Shown piece after piece: positions 9,245 to 18,234 of a stretch of 64,000 nucleotides of DNA. Every line of letters starts with the position of its first letter. Position 1 is the stretch's first letter. This DNA comes from Rhodobacter sp. NTK016B. Its GTDB lineage: Bacteria > Pseudomonadota > Alphaproteobacteria > Rhodobacterales > Rhodobacteraceae. The notes under the pieces were generated by a model that saw nothing but the letters and a program-made list of their open reading frames with translations, was not told the origin of the DNA and made no database searches. The position numbers were made by a program, and so were the translations under genes. Location: positions 1 to 64,000 of the forward strand of contig NZ_JAFKOK010000013.1 of assembly GCF_017303295.1 (NCBI RefSeq). The letters are read 5' to 3'.

Positions 9245-11791
9245 CTACATCCGCATTCTTGCGCCCGTCGGATCGAAAGGTGGCTCCAGCGCGATGGTGG
9301 CCGCGCGGCGTTCGCCCATGATCTCGACCTCGAACAGCCCCGCTTCGCCGCGATCGGACAAAGCCGCCGGCAGATAGCCCTGCGCCATGGATCTCTCGAC
9401 CCAATGCGCGTAGCCGCCCGACGTGACCCAGCCGACGACCCGCCAGTCACCATCGCGTGCGGGATCGGGCTTGGCAACCTCGCGCCCCTTGGCGTCGAAA
9501 CGGGGGGCACCATAACCATGTGGTGTCCCGATCGTTTCGTAATCCGTGTCGCCCACCTTGGCCCAGATCGGCTCGTCCCCCATCACATCGGCCGTATCGG
9601 CCCCGATCATAAGCGAGACGCGGCGCAGTTTCGGGCCTTCGTCACGCTCGCGCACCGCTGCCTCGCGGCCGATGAAATCGGGTTTCTGCAGTTTGACGAA
9701 GCGGTCCATGGCGCCCTCATAGGGGCCATAGATCGGGCGCAGTTCCGCGAACCAGGTGGGGAAGTTCTTTTCCAGCCGCATCGACAGCAGCGCCCGCATG
9801 CCGAAATCGGTGATGCCGTGTTCCGCCCCTGCCTCCTTGATCGCCGCATAGACCCGCCGCTGGGCTGCCGGTTTCATCCAGATCTCGTAGCCCAGATCGC
9901 CGGTATAGGAGATCCGGTTGACCGCGCAGGGCGCCCCCGCCACGTCCATTTCGCGGAAATCCATGAAGCGGAAGGCGGCGTTCGTAACATCCTCATCGAC
10001 CAGTTTCGCCAAAACGTCGCGCGCCTTCGGGCCGCAGATCGACAGACCCACGAGGTCCATGTGGAAGCGGTGCACCCTGACCGAGCCGTCCTTGGGCAGA
10101 TGGCTCTCGAACCAGCGCATGTGGTAACGCGAGGCACCGAGCGAGCCCCAGACCATGAAGCGCCCCTCGCCAGCCTTCGCGATGGTGAAATCGCCGATCA
10201 GCTTGCCGCGCGCGTTCAGCATCGGCGTCAGCACCAGCCGCCCGGTGCGCGGCATCGTGTTGGTCATCAGCCGGTCGAGCCACGCCTCAGCCCCCGCGCC
10301 CGTCACCTCGTATTTGGCGAAATTGGCGATCTCGGTCACGCCGACGCTTTCGCGGGTTGTCTTCACCTCGCGGGCGACATGAGCGAAATCGTTCGAGCGG
10401 TGGAAAGAAGGGATATCCTGAGCCTCGGCTGCCGAGGGGGCGAACCACAGGGGCGCCTCCAGCCCCCAGCTATCGCCCATCACCGCGTTCTGGGACAGCA
10501 TCAGGTCGTAAAGCGGCGTGGTCTCGGCCGGGCGCGCGGCGGGCAGTTCCTCATTCGGGAAGCGGATCGAGAAGCGGCGCGAGTAATTCTCGCGCACCTT
10601 GGCATTGGTGTATCTGAGCGTCGCCCATTCGCCGAAACGCGCGACATCCATGCCGAACACGTCGTGCCCGGGATCGCCGCCGGTCATCCAGTTGGCCAGC
10701 ACGAGACCCACGCCGCCGCCCTGCGAAAAGCCCGCCATCACCGCGCAGGCGGACCAGAAATTCGTCAGTCCCGGCACCGGCCCGACCAGCGGGTTACCGT
10801 CGGGGGCAAAGGTGAAGGGGCCGTTTATCACCTGCTTGATGCCCGCGCGTTCGACCGCCGGGAAATGGCGGAACCCCACTTCCAGCGAGGGCGCGATGCG
10901 GTCGAGATCGGGGGCCAGCAATTCGTGCCCGAAATCCCACGGCGTCTTCACCGGCGACCACGGCTTGCAGGCTTTCTCATAGGTGCCCAGCAGGATGCCC
11001 TGGCGTTCCTGTCGCGTGTAGATTTCGCCCTTGAAATCGATGACCCCGACCAGTTCGCGGCCCGTCGACTGGTTGAATTCCACGACTTCGGGCATCGTGT
11101 CGGTGAGCAGGTACATATGCTCCATCGCCAGAACCGGCAGTTCCAGCCCGACCATCCGCCCGACCTCGCGCGCCCAGAGGCCACCCGCATTCACCACATG
11201 CTCGCAGGTGATCGGGCCGTTCTTCGTGTGCAGGGTCCAGGTGCCGTCCGGTGTCTGGGTGATATCCTCGACCGGGTTGCGCAGCTCGATCTCGGCGCCC
11301 AGCACGCGCGCCGCCTTTGCATAGGCATGGGTGGTGCCCGACGGATCGAGATGGCCTTCGACCGGGTCCCAAAGGGCGCCGACGAAATGGCTTTCATCCA
11401 TCAGCGGGAACATCGCCTTGGCCTCGGACGGGGTGATGAGCTCGGTCTCCATACCCAGCGCGCGGCCCCGCGCATGGGTCATGCGCAGGAAGTTCATCCG
11501 CTCCGGGCTGTCGGCCATCATCACGCCGCCCGTCAGGTGCAGCCCGCAGCTCTGGCCGCTGATCTGTTCGAGCTCCTCGTAGAGCGACACGGTATAGGCC
11601 TGCAGCCGCGCCACATTCGGGTCGCCGTTGAGCGTGTGAAAGCCCCCCGCCGCGTGCCAGCTAGACCCCGAGGTCAGCTCGGAACGTTCGATCAGCAGGA
11701 CATCCGTCCAGCCCGCCTTGGCCAGATGGTAAAGGACCGAGGCCCCCACCACACCGCCGCCGATTACCACGGCCCGATAGCTCCGCGTCAT
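9245..11791 (-). CDS. FAD-dependent oxidoreductase + GcvT (dimethylglycine/sarcosine dehydrogenase-like)
   Basis: An 848-residue two-part enzyme. The N-terminal half is a DAO-type FAD domain starting AVVIGGGVVGASVLYHLAKA, with SGSSWHAAG, where the histidine corresponds to the covalent FAD-attachment site of dimethylglycine oxidase. The C-terminal half (about 430-848) is a GcvT/aminomethyltransferase fold with the GcvT C-terminal barrel, which in relatives binds tetrahydrofolate and captures the released one-carbon unit. The start MTRSYRAVVIGGG places the dinucleotide fold at the N-terminus; longer in-frame starts only add an implausible proline/arginine leader. Role: oxidative N-demethylation of an N-methylated amine or amino acid, yielding methylene-THF or formaldehyde. 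The stop of the PhnD-like gene lies 16 bases before this start, so the two are likely co-transcribed. Confidence 0.88.
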   Translation of the reverse strand: MTRSYRAVVIGGGVVGASVLYHLAKAGWTDVLLIERSELTSGSSWHAAGGFHTLNGDPNVARLQAYTVSLYEELEQISGQSCGLHLTGGVMMADSPERMNFLRMTHARGRALGMETELITPSEAKAMFPLMDESHFVGALWDPVEGHLDPSGTTHAYAKAARVLGAEIELRNPVEDITQTPDGTWTLHTKNGPITCEHVVNAGGLWAREVGRMVGLELPVLAMEHMYLLTDTMPEVVEFNQSTGRELVGVIDFKGEIYTRQERQGILLGTYEKACKPWSPVKTPWDFGHELLAPDLDRIAPSLEVGFRHFPAVERAGIKQVINGPFTFAPDGNPLVGPVPGLTNFWSACAVMAGFSQGGGVGLVLANWMTGGDPGHDVFGMDVARFGEWATLRYTNAKVRENYSRRFSIRFPNEELPAARPAETTPLYDLMLSQNAVMGDSWGLEAPLWFAPSAAEAQDIPSFHRSNDFAHVAREVKTTRESVGVTEIANFAKYEVTGAGAEAWLDRLMTNTMPRTGRLVLTPMLNARGKLIGDFTIAKAGEGRFMVWGSLGASRYHMRWFESHLPKDGSVRVHRFHMDLVGLSICGPKARDVLAKLVDEDVTNAAFRFMDFREMDVAGAPCAVNRISYTGDLGYEIWMKPAAQRRVYAAIKEAGAEHGITDFGMRALLSMRLEKNFPTWFAELRPIYGPYEGAMDRFVKLQKPDFIGREAAVRERDEGPKLRRVSLMIGADTADVMGDEPIWAKVGDTDYETIGTPHGYGAPRFDAKGREVAKPDPARDGDWRVVGWVTSGGYAHWVERSMAQGYLPAALSDRGEAGLFEVEIMGERRAATIALEPPFDPTGARMRM

Positions 11792-11807
11792 CCCGTTTCC
11801 CCCTTGT

Positions 11808-12548
11808 TCAGCGTGGTGGCACCGGGTGACACCCGGCGGCCAGCAAGGCCTCGCGCATCGCCGCCACCATGGCGGGATCGGTGGCGCGGCTGGTGACATA
11901 GGCGATGCCCAATTGCTCGCCGGTCCAGCCGATCACGTCGAGCTGCGACGCCGCCTCGGGCTCGAAACGCTGCGCGAGCGCCCAGGATCGGCAATCGATC
12001 ACCGCGGTATCGGCCTCGCCCTGTGCGACCATGCGTACCGAATTGCGGTGCCCGCCCGACAGGTTCGTCTGCGCGGCCAGCGTGGCGGGATCAGCCGCCA
12101 GATCGGCGGCAAGGCCGCGGTAGCCCGACAGCGACTCGGTATCGTTGTAGGCAAAGCGGCGGCCCTTCAGCGGCGCGGCGGGCAATTCGGCAATAGGACC
12201 CGAGGGCAGCGGCGCAGGAATCCCCTCGCCTTTGCGCACCACCATCGCCGAGCGATAGAACGGTCCGCGCCCGCCAGGCCACGCACCGTAATCGGGCTGT
12301 GCGAGCGGGATCAGGTAATCGATCATGCCGACATCCAGCGGCCCCCAGCAGCATTGGCTGAAGACCAGCGCCGGATCGCGCCAGTGATCGTTGAGCTTAT
12401 AGGGCCCGCTATCGGGGCGCGTCAGCGTTTCGGGCAGATCAACGGCGTTCATCACGGCGCGCAGGGTCTGCCATTGGGCATCGGTTTCGGCGTGAACCTC
12501 GGGCCAGTCATACATCGGCAGGCTGGCGAGGGGATTGGTCTGGGTCAT
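11808..12548 (-). CDS. PhnD-like substrate-binding-fold protein without signal peptide
   Basis: A 246-residue protein of the PhnD / phosphate-phosphonate binding-protein fold. Typical elements are KGRRFAYNDTESLSGYRGL, SGGHRNSVRMVAQGEAD and ID-CRSWALAQR. The N-terminus, MTQTNPLASLPMYDWPEV, has no signal peptide or lipobox, so the protein appears cytosolic, unlike classical PhnD. The start codon overlaps the stop of the desaturase gene as ATGA, so translation is coupled. No phosphonate permease or ATPase lies nearby. It may act as a ligand sensor or binding protein for the adjacent oxidoreductase, but this is unproven. Confidence 0.7.
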   Translation of the reverse strand: MTQTNPLASLPMYDWPEVHAETDAQWQTLRAVMNAVDLPETLTRPDSGPYKLNDHWRDPALVFSQCCWGPLDVGMIDYLIPLAQPDYGAWPGGRGPFYRSAMVVRKGEGIPAPLPSGPIAELPAAPLKGRRFAYNDTESLSGYRGLAADLAADPATLAAQTNLSGGHRNSVRMVAQGEADTAVIDCRSWALAQRFEPEAASQLDVIGWTGEQLGIAYVTSRATDPAMVAAMREALLAAGCHPVPPR

Positions 12549-13450
12549 GGTCTCTCGGGCTCGTGTCTCAGGACGGGATGGGCGACGGGCTCTTTCGCCC
12601 GGAACCCCCATTGCCGCCACAATGCCCAGTAGTTGGGAAAGACGTAACCTCTGTTCAGCGCGCGCCAGTCGTCGCGCCGGGCCCGGTAGAGCGCGGGCAG
12701 CGCGTACCATGGCGTCGACGGATGGCGGTGATGGACGATATGCAGGTTGTTGTTGAGATACAGCCACGCCAGCGGCGAGCGCTCGACTATGATCGTGCGG
12801 CCCTCGGGGGCTTCGTGCCATTGATGCTCGGCAAAGGTCCGCAGCGCGATCAGCGACAGGCCCGGCCAGCAGACGGCCAGCGCGTACAGCCACAGAGGAA
12901 TGCCCATCGCGTAGACCAGAACCAGCACCGCCAGCATCGCGGGCAGATGCAGCGCCCAGGCCCGCCGAACGCCCCAGGCATCGTCGCGCAAATGCCGCAT
13001 CTCAGCCCCCAGAAACCCCGCCACCGACAACCACGGACCGATAACCATCCGCCCCGCCAGCGTATTGTTGAGCCGCAACAGGCCGCGCAACGGCAGGGGC
13101 AGCGCCCGGTAGCGCCAGCGCTCGCGGTAATAGCTTTCGGGATCGTCCAGCGGATCGGTCAGCTTGGTGTCGTGGTGATGCGCCAGATGCAGCGACCGGT
13201 AGCGGCGGAACGGATAGACCAGCGACAAGGGCAGCGTGACCAGCGCCTCGTTGATCAGCCGGTGGCGGGTGGGGTGCCCATGCAGACATTCATGCACCAG
13301 CGAGGAATGCAGCGCCGTCATCACCGCCATCAGGGCCAGCGCGGCGACGGGCGCGCGCGGGTAAAGCCAGAACCCGGCCACGAGCCATACGCCGTAACAA
13401 CCCGCGATCAGGCCCAATGTCGGCCATTCGAGGCGCAGATCCCGGCGCAT
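12545..13450 (-). CDS. Membrane fatty-acid desaturase / hydroxylase family protein
   Basis: A 301-residue integral membrane di-iron enzyme. Three histidine boxes are visible: HECLHGH (about residue 53), HLAHHHDTK (about 92) and HIVHHRHP (about 250), together with EHQWHEAP. They are separated by hydrophobic helices, the arrangement of the fatty-acid desaturase/hydroxylase superfamily. The start MRRDLRLEW was chosen because the open frame further upstream enters the divergent regulator's promoter. Its last bases overlap the PhnD-like gene start (ATGA). It is divergent from the XRE regulator, which may control it. The substrate (acyl lipid or other alkyl chain) cannot be told. Confidence 0.85.
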   Translation of the reverse strand: MRRDLRLEWPTLGLIAGCYGVWLVAGFWLYPRAPVAALALMAVMTALHSSLVHECLHGHPTRHRLINEALVTLPLSLVYPFRRYRSLHLAHHHDTKLTDPLDDPESYYRERWRYRALPLPLRGLLRLNNTLAGRMVIGPWLSVAGFLGAEMRHLRDDAWGVRRAWALHLPAMLAVLVLVYAMGIPLWLYALAVCWPGLSLIALRTFAEHQWHEAPEGRTIIVERSPLAWLYLNNNLHIVHHRHPSTPWYALPALYRARRDDWRALNRGYVFPNYWALWRQWGFRAKEPVAHPVLRHEPERP

Positions 13451-13554
13451 CGCTTCTCCTGTGATGATCGAATGCCGCCAGTCTCCCGCTTTTGACGCGC
13501 ACGGCAACGCGCGTTTGCACGTCAGTATCCGCCGCGATTGACGCGCGAAGTCAC

Positions 13555-13578
13555 ATCTGTTTACTAAAAGCCACAGAT
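13555..13578. promoter_or_regulatory. Inverted repeat ATCTGT-N12-ACAGAT, candidate XRE operator
   Basis: A six-base inverted repeat with twelve-base spacing lies 14 bases before the XRE gene start, in the divergent region shared with the desaturase gene. Two TTGACGCGC sequences occur further upstream in the same gap. Its position suits autoregulation, but this is inference from symmetry only. Confidence 0.35.
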
Positions 13579-13592
13579 CTGACGGGGATGTC

Positions 13593-14429
13593 ATGGACAA
13601 GCGCGAGACCGCCGCCGCCTTTCGCAAGCGACTGGCCGATGTCCAGAGCCGCTCGGGCCTGTCGCAAACCGCCTTCGCCGCCGAGATCGGCATCGATCGC
13701 TCGGCGCTCTCGCAGCTGATTTCCGGCCAGAACCCCCGCCTACCCCGCGCCGAGACGCTGCTGGCCCTGGCCGCGCGGTTCAGGGTCTCGGCCGACTGGC
13801 TGCTGGGGCTCAGCGACGAGCCGGGACGCTCGATGAAGGTGCTCGACGCGGTCGAGACAGAACAGGCACTCGACGAAGAAAACCGCACGGCGATGGAACG
13901 CTGGCACCACGAAGCCAGCGGGCAGAAGGTGCGCTATGTTCCGGCATGGCTGCCCGACCTGATGCGCACTCAGGCGGTGATCGCCTATCAGGCCGCGTCG
14001 AACGAGCAGGAACGCAGACGCCTGCAGCGCCAGACCGACCGAAGGCTGCATTTCTCGCGCATGCCCGAAAGCGATATCGAGCTTTGTATGCCGCTGCAAT
14101 CCTTGGAAATCTTTGCCCAAGGCGGCGGGATTTGGACCGGGCTGGACGCCGACGCCCGCCGCGACCAGCTTTCCCATATCGCCGCCACGCTTGACGAGCT
14201 GTACCCGGCTTTCCGGATGTACCTGTTCGACGGCCGCAAACGCTTCGCCGCGCCGATGACGGTGTTCGGCTATACAAGGGCTGCGGTCTATACGGGCGAT
14301 ACCTACATGCTGGTGCGCTCGAAACCGCTGATCCGCGATCTGGCGCAGGGCTTTGACCGCCATATCCGCCATGCCGAGGTACATGCCCACGACACTGCGC
14401 GCTGGGTCCGGACCCTGACGCTGCGGTAA
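13593..14429 (+). CDS. XRE-family helix-turn-helix transcriptional regulator
   Basis: A 278-residue regulator. Residues about 10-70 form a Cro/CI-type HTH (SGLSQTAFAAEIGIDRSALSQLISGQNPRLPRAETLLALA). The remaining 200 residues form an uncharacterised C-terminal domain containing QRQTDRRLHFSRMPESDIE and a run of short strands near GYTRAAVYTGDTYMLVRS. That part probably senses a small molecule or a protein partner. It is divergent from the desaturase-PhnD-oxidoreductase group across a 142-base region holding an inverted repeat, so it is the likely local regulator. Whether it represses or activates cannot be told. Confidence 0.85.
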   Translation: MDKRETAAAFRKRLADVQSRSGLSQTAFAAEIGIDRSALSQLISGQNPRLPRAETLLALAARFRVSADWLLGLSDEPGRSMKVLDAVETEQALDEENRTAMERWHHEASGQKVRYVPAWLPDLMRTQAVIAYQAASNEQERRRLQRQTDRRLHFSRMPESDIELCMPLQSLEIFAQGGGIWTGLDADARRDQLSHIAATLDELYPAFRMYLFDGRKRFAAPMTVFGYTRAAVYTGDTYMLVRSKPLIRDLAQGFDRHIRHAEVHAHDTARWVRTLTLR

Positions 14430-14437
14430 GCGGGCTT

Positions 14438-14505
14438 AGGGGGCTGTCTGCCCCCTCTTGGCCTGCGGCCAATTCACCCCCGAGGATATTTCAGGAACAA
14501 AGATG
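14438..14505 (+). repeat. Dispersed intergenic hairpin element, copy D
   Basis: AGGGGGCTGTCTGCCCCCT hairpin, then GGCCTGCGGCC, AATTCACCCCCGAGGATATTT and GGAACAAAGATG. It begins nine bases after the XRE stop codon, as expected of a terminator. Its last 20 bases (14486-14505) are an 18-of-20 inverted match to 14533-14552 in copy E. Confidence 0.65.
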
Positions 14506-14532
14506 CGCAGGGTTAACAAGCTCTGAAGGCCC

Positions 14533-14590
14533 CATCTTTGTTCCACAAATATCCTGCAGGAGGGTTCGGGAGGGTGCAAAACCCTCCCGC
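14533..14590 (-). repeat. Dispersed intergenic hairpin element, copy E
   Basis: Inverted copy facing copy D: CATCTTTGTTCC, AAATATCCTGCAGGAG, then the stem GGGAGGGTGCAAAACCCTCCC (14569-14589). With copy D it forms a long imperfect palindrome in the gap before the MttB-family gene. Confidence 0.6.
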
Positions 14591-14711
14591 GCGGGCCGAA
14601 GGCGCGCGTCCGTTTGCCGTGTCACTTCGCGTCACCCGCCGCTGACTTCTCTCGCATTGCCGCCAGCCCGCATGCCGCTCTACCCTTTTCCCGGCACAGA
14701 CGGAGGCCTCG

Positions 14712-16268
14712 ATGGACGAGAGCGCGGCGCGCAGGAAGCGGCATGGCGGGCGGGGTGGCAATGCGCGGCGCGGCACCGGCTTCAAGCTTGAGCAGATGCC
14801 GTGGCGCGTGCCGCGCAACACCGACCGTCCGGTCGAGCCCGTGGACGAGGCCGGTGTGCAGGCAATCCACAAGGGCGCGATGCGGATCCTGTCGGAGATC
14901 GGTATCGAGTTTCTCAATGACGAGGCGCTGACGATCCTGCGCGATGCAGGATGCCGGGTTGAGGGGCAGAACGTCCGGATGGACGAGGATTTCGTGATGG
15001 AGATGGTGCGCCGGGCGCCGCGATCCTTCACCATCACCCCGCGCAACCCCGAGCGCCGCGTCACGATCGGCGAGGGCTACATGGCCTTCGTCAATGTCTC
15101 GAGCCCGCCCAATGCCTGGGACCTCGTGCGCGGCAAGCGGCCTGGCGATTTCGGCACGTTCCGTGAATTCATGATGCTGACGCAGGCCTTCAACTGCATC
15201 CATATCGCCGGGGGCTATCCGGTCGAGCCCATCGACATCCACCCGTCGATCCGGCATCTCGACTGCCTGTTTGAAAAGCTCACGCTGACCGACAAGGTCT
15301 GCCACGCCTATTCGCTGGGTCGCGAGCGGGTCGAGGACGTGATGGAGATGGTACGCATCGCGGGCGGGCTGAGCCATGCCGCGTTCGAAGCGGCGCCACG
15401 GATGTATACCAACATCAATTCGGTCAGCCCGCTGAAACACGACTTCCCGATGATTGACGGCGCGCTCCGGCTTGCGCGGCGCGGCCAGCCGGTGATCGTG
15501 ACGCCCTTCACGCTGGCGGGCGCGATGGCGCCGGTGACGATGGCGGGCGCGGTGGCGCTGTCGATTGCCGAGGGACTCGCGGCGGTGGCGCTGCTGCAAT
15601 ACGTGGCGCCGGGCTGCCCGGTGGGGATCGGCACCTTTACCTCGAATGTCGACATGCGCTCGGGCGCGCCCGCTTTCGGCACGCCCGAATACATGCGCGC
15701 GACGCAGATGACCGGGCAATTGGCGCGGTTCTACGGGTTGCCGCTGCGCTCATCAGGGGTCTGCACGGCGAATGTGCCCGACGGACAGGCGATGTGGGAG
15801 ACGTCGAACTCGCTCTGGGCGGCGGTCCAGTCGGGGTCGAACATGGTCTATCACGCGGCCGGCTGGCTTGAAGGCGGGTTGATCGCCAGCCCCGAGAAAT
15901 TCGTCATGGATTGCGAGCTTTTGCAGATGATCCAGCGCTATATGGCGCCCGATCTGGTGGCGACCGATCCCGACGCGATTGCCTTCGACGCCGTGCGCGA
16001 CGTCGGCGCGGGCGGGCATTTCTTCGGCTGTGCGCATACGCAGGCGCGCTACAGTTCGGCCTTCTACGATCCGATGGTCAGCGACTGGCGCAATTACGAA
16101 GCCTGGGCGCAGGCAGGCGCGGTCGAGACGCCCGAGCGCGCGCACCGGATCTATCGTGGCATCGTCGATTCTTTCGAACCGCCCGCGATGGATCCGGCGA
16201 TCCGCGAAGAGTTGCAGGCCTTCGTCGCGCGCCGCAAGGAAGAGGGCGGCGCGCCGACGGATTTCTGA
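14712..16268 (+). CDS. Trimethylamine methyltransferase family protein (MttB superfamily, non-pyrrolysine)
   Basis: A 518-residue MttB-superfamily methyltransferase. Family-typical segments include GAMRILSEIGIEFLND, the VNVSSPPNAWD loop, and a glycine-rich TIM-barrel C-terminus (DVGAGGHFFG). The archaeal enzymes use an in-frame UAG for pyrrolysine. Here the frame runs through without any amber codon, so it belongs to the non-pyrrolysine group (MtgB/MtpB/MtcB-like), whose members demethylate quaternary amines such as glycine betaine, proline betaine or carnitine onto a corrinoid protein. No corrinoid protein, reactivase or second methyltransferase is encoded nearby. Its N-terminal 30 residues are basic and glycine-rich (RRKRHGGRGGNARRG), probably disordered. 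Confidence 0.87.
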   Translation: MDESAARRKRHGGRGGNARRGTGFKLEQMPWRVPRNTDRPVEPVDEAGVQAIHKGAMRILSEIGIEFLNDEALTILRDAGCRVEGQNVRMDEDFVMEMVRRAPRSFTITPRNPERRVTIGEGYMAFVNVSSPPNAWDLVRGKRPGDFGTFREFMMLTQAFNCIHIAGGYPVEPIDIHPSIRHLDCLFEKLTLTDKVCHAYSLGRERVEDVMEMVRIAGGLSHAAFEAAPRMYTNINSVSPLKHDFPMIDGALRLARRGQPVIVTPFTLAGAMAPVTMAGAVALSIAEGLAAVALLQYVAPGCPVGIGTFTSNVDMRSGAPAFGTPEYMRATQMTGQLARFYGLPLRSSGVCTANVPDGQAMWETSNSLWAAVQSGSNMVYHAAGWLEGGLIASPEKFVMDCELLQMIQRYMAPDLVATDPDAIAFDAVRDVGAGGHFFGCAHTQARYSSAFYDPMVSDWRNYEAWAQAGAVETPERAHRIYRGIVDSFEPPAMDPAIREELQAFVARRKEEGGAPTDF

Positions 16269-16289
16269 CGAGGAACGGGTCGTCCAGGC

Positions 16290-17483
16290 TCAGTCCTTGG
16301 CGCCATTACCGAAGGTGTTGAGCAGTTCCTCGTCGCATTTGACGTCGTCGTCATCAAAATCGACGCCCGACAGATCGACGGGTGCCGAGCGACCCGGTGC
16401 AGAGCGGCGGGGCGCGGGACGCGCGGCTGTGGGCGCAGGCCGGGGGGCGGCATTGGGCGCCATGCGCGGGGCCATCCGCAGCGGAATGTCAGAGGTGTCG
16501 GCGGGCTGGGCCGCTGCCACGGGCGCGGCGCTGGCGGGCGGTCGGTGCTCGGACAGAAAGTTCTTCATCACATAGGCCACGCCTTCGGGGGCGACCTCGC
16601 GCATCCCTTCCTTGAAGAACACGCCGCGCGCGGCGGGACCGACGATCATCTCGTAGGACGGGAAATAGTCGATGTAATCATGCGCGCCGTGAAGCTCGCC
16701 CGCGACCGCGCGCAAGACCGATTTGCTGTAAACGGTAGCGACCGAGATCTGTTGCGGGGTTGCCGTCGCCATCATTGAGACCGGCGAGACGGTGAGCAGC
16801 ACTTCAAGCCGGGGATTGATGCGTTTGACCTTGGCAAGGAAGGTTTCCATATCCGCGCGCACCTCGGCCGAGCTGAGGTTTTGCAGGAAATGCTGGTTGG
16901 GATCATAGGTGCCGCCCGCCGTGCCGGGACAGAGCGGGAAACAGGCGCCGTCCTTTTTCGACAGCCATGCCTCGGTCAGGCCCATGGTGAACACGAGCAC
17001 ATCGGCGGTGCGAAAGACCTCGGCCGTGGCGGCAAGGTGGTCGTCGCGCAGCGCGCGCAATTCCTCGACCGACCCGAACGGTTCGGGTTCGATCGTCGGG
17101 CGGAACGGATCGACGACACCGCCATCCCGCTCCCAGTAATCCTCGACCGGGTCGAAAACGCCCGTGGCGCGGTCGAATAGCTGGACCAGCTGCCGGGACG
17201 TGTAGACGTTGCCGTAGCGCGCCGAATACATCTTGTAGCCCCAGTCGAGATAATCGCTCTCGGGCAGGCCGGTCGGGGGCAATTCGCAATCGACGTAATC
17301 GAAACCCGCATTGCGAAGCTGACGCCCGAGATGCTGGGCAAAACAGCTTCCGGCCGTCGCGATGCGTTTGCCGTCGAGCGAGAAGCGCTTGGTGTACCAG
17401 TCGCCGATCTCTTGCGGCTGGCGGTCGCCGATGGCGCGGCGCCAGAAGGCGCTGTCGGGCTGGTCGTTATAGGGATGGGACAT
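16290..17483 (-). CDS. GSCFA-domain protein with disordered C-terminal tail
   Basis: A 397-residue member of the GSCFA family, named for the motif seen here as TAGSCFAQHLGRQL near residue 45. The fold is related to SGNH hydrolases; the enzymatic role of the family is unproven. Residues 1-310 hold the domain, with WGYKMYSARYGNVYTSRQL and VLLTVSPVSMMAT typical of it. Residues about 315-385 are an alanine/proline-rich low-complexity tail ending in an acidic patch VDFDDDDVK. Its stop is convergent with the MttB gene. It is downstream of, and ten bases from, the SGNH-like gene, so the pair forms an operon. Confidence 0.85.
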   Translation of the reverse strand: MSHPYNDQPDSAFWRRAIGDRQPQEIGDWYTKRFSLDGKRIATAGSCFAQHLGRQLRNAGFDYVDCELPPTGLPESDYLDWGYKMYSARYGNVYTSRQLVQLFDRATGVFDPVEDYWERDGGVVDPFRPTIEPEPFGSVEELRALRDDHLAATAEVFRTADVLVFTMGLTEAWLSKKDGACFPLCPGTAGGTYDPNQHFLQNLSSAEVRADMETFLAKVKRINPRLEVLLTVSPVSMMATATPQQISVATVYSKSVLRAVAGELHGAHDYIDYFPSYEMIVGPAARGVFFKEGMREVAPEGVAYVMKNFLSEHRPPASAAPVAAAQPADTSDIPLRMAPRMAPNAAPRPAPTAARPAPRRSAPGRSAPVDLSGVDFDDDDVKCDEELLNTFGNGAKD

Positions 17484-17493
17484 TCGGGGTTCC

Positions 17494-18234
17494 TCAGCCG
17501 GCGGCCCGGGCGCTGGCCGCCCGGGTGGCGATCTCGCGCAGATAGGGGACGGCGCGCTGCAGCATCAGGGCGCCGAATTCCGCGTTCACATGATGGGTGT
17601 CGGTGGGATCTTCGGAGCGATGCTGCGGATCCATGAAACCGTCTTCGAGGATACAGCCCTCGGGCAAGTCGATCACCGGCATCCCGGCCTCGTCGACGCG
17701 GGCGCGCTGGATCGCGCGGACCTCGGCCTGCAGCGCAAGGCAGGTCTCGGCACCGAACGGACGCACATAGCCCCAATGGCGAAACAGCGTCGGCGGCTCG
17801 ATCGCAAAGACCGGATAGCCCAGCCCGCTCAGGAACGTACCCAGCGCCATGATGTATTTCATGTCCGACAGCACCATGTGGCGCAGCAGAGCGCGCGACA
17901 TCACATGCCCCTGCCCCGGCAACCCGTGCACGACGTAGCCGCTTTGCAGGATCATCCGCATGACGCGCCCGTTCCACATCGGCATCGACAGACCGATCGC
18001 ATCGGGGCGCGGATCATCGGGCGGCAGCTTGGGCATCATCTTGCCGTATTGCGGATCGGTGATCACCGCATGGTCGCCAGCGTCTTTCCAGAAGGGCGTG
18101 TTCATGCGTTTGCCCGGGCCCAGAGGCTGAATGCGCCACTCGATCCCCTCGGGCGCGGTGCCCTGCTGGACCATCAGATCATGTCCGCGCTTGAGGGCAC
18201 CGGTATGGGAATCCCCGACGATCAGTACTTGCAT
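17494..18234 (-). CDS. SGNH-hydrolase-like protein paired with GSCFA protein
   Basis: A 246-residue protein. The chosen start MQVLIVGDSHTG puts a GDSH block-I-like motif of the SGNH/GDSL fold at the N-terminus. A late block near DPTDTHHVNAEFG resembles the family's D-x-x-H catalytic pair. No signal peptide is visible, so it should be cytoplasmic. The gene precedes the GSCFA gene by ten bases. The two related folds side by side suggest they act on the same acylated or glycosylated substrate, perhaps in surface polysaccharide or secondary metabolism; that is inference. Start alternatives upstream are GC-rich and less likely. Confidence 0.65.
   Translation of the reverse strand: MQVLIVGDSHTGALKRGHDLMVQQGTAPEGIEWRIQPLGPGKRMNTPFWKDAGDHAVITDPQYGKMMPKLPPDDPRPDAIGLSMPMWNGRVMRMILQSGYVVHGLPGQGHVMSRALLRHMVLSDMKYIMALGTFLSGLGYPVFAIEPPTLFRHWGYVRPFGAETCLALQAEVRAIQRARVDEAGMPVIDLPEGCILEDGFMDPQHRSEDPTDTHHVNAEFGALMLQRAVPYLREIATRAASARAAG

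Noticed and set aside
9215-11896. An 893-codon plus-strand open frame opposite the FAD/GcvT gene
   Set aside because: Antisense shadow; the minus strand carries a complete FAD/GcvT enzyme.
14712-16268. Pyrrolysine-containing trimethylamine methyltransferase
   Set aside because: No in-frame amber codon occurs within the 518-codon frame.
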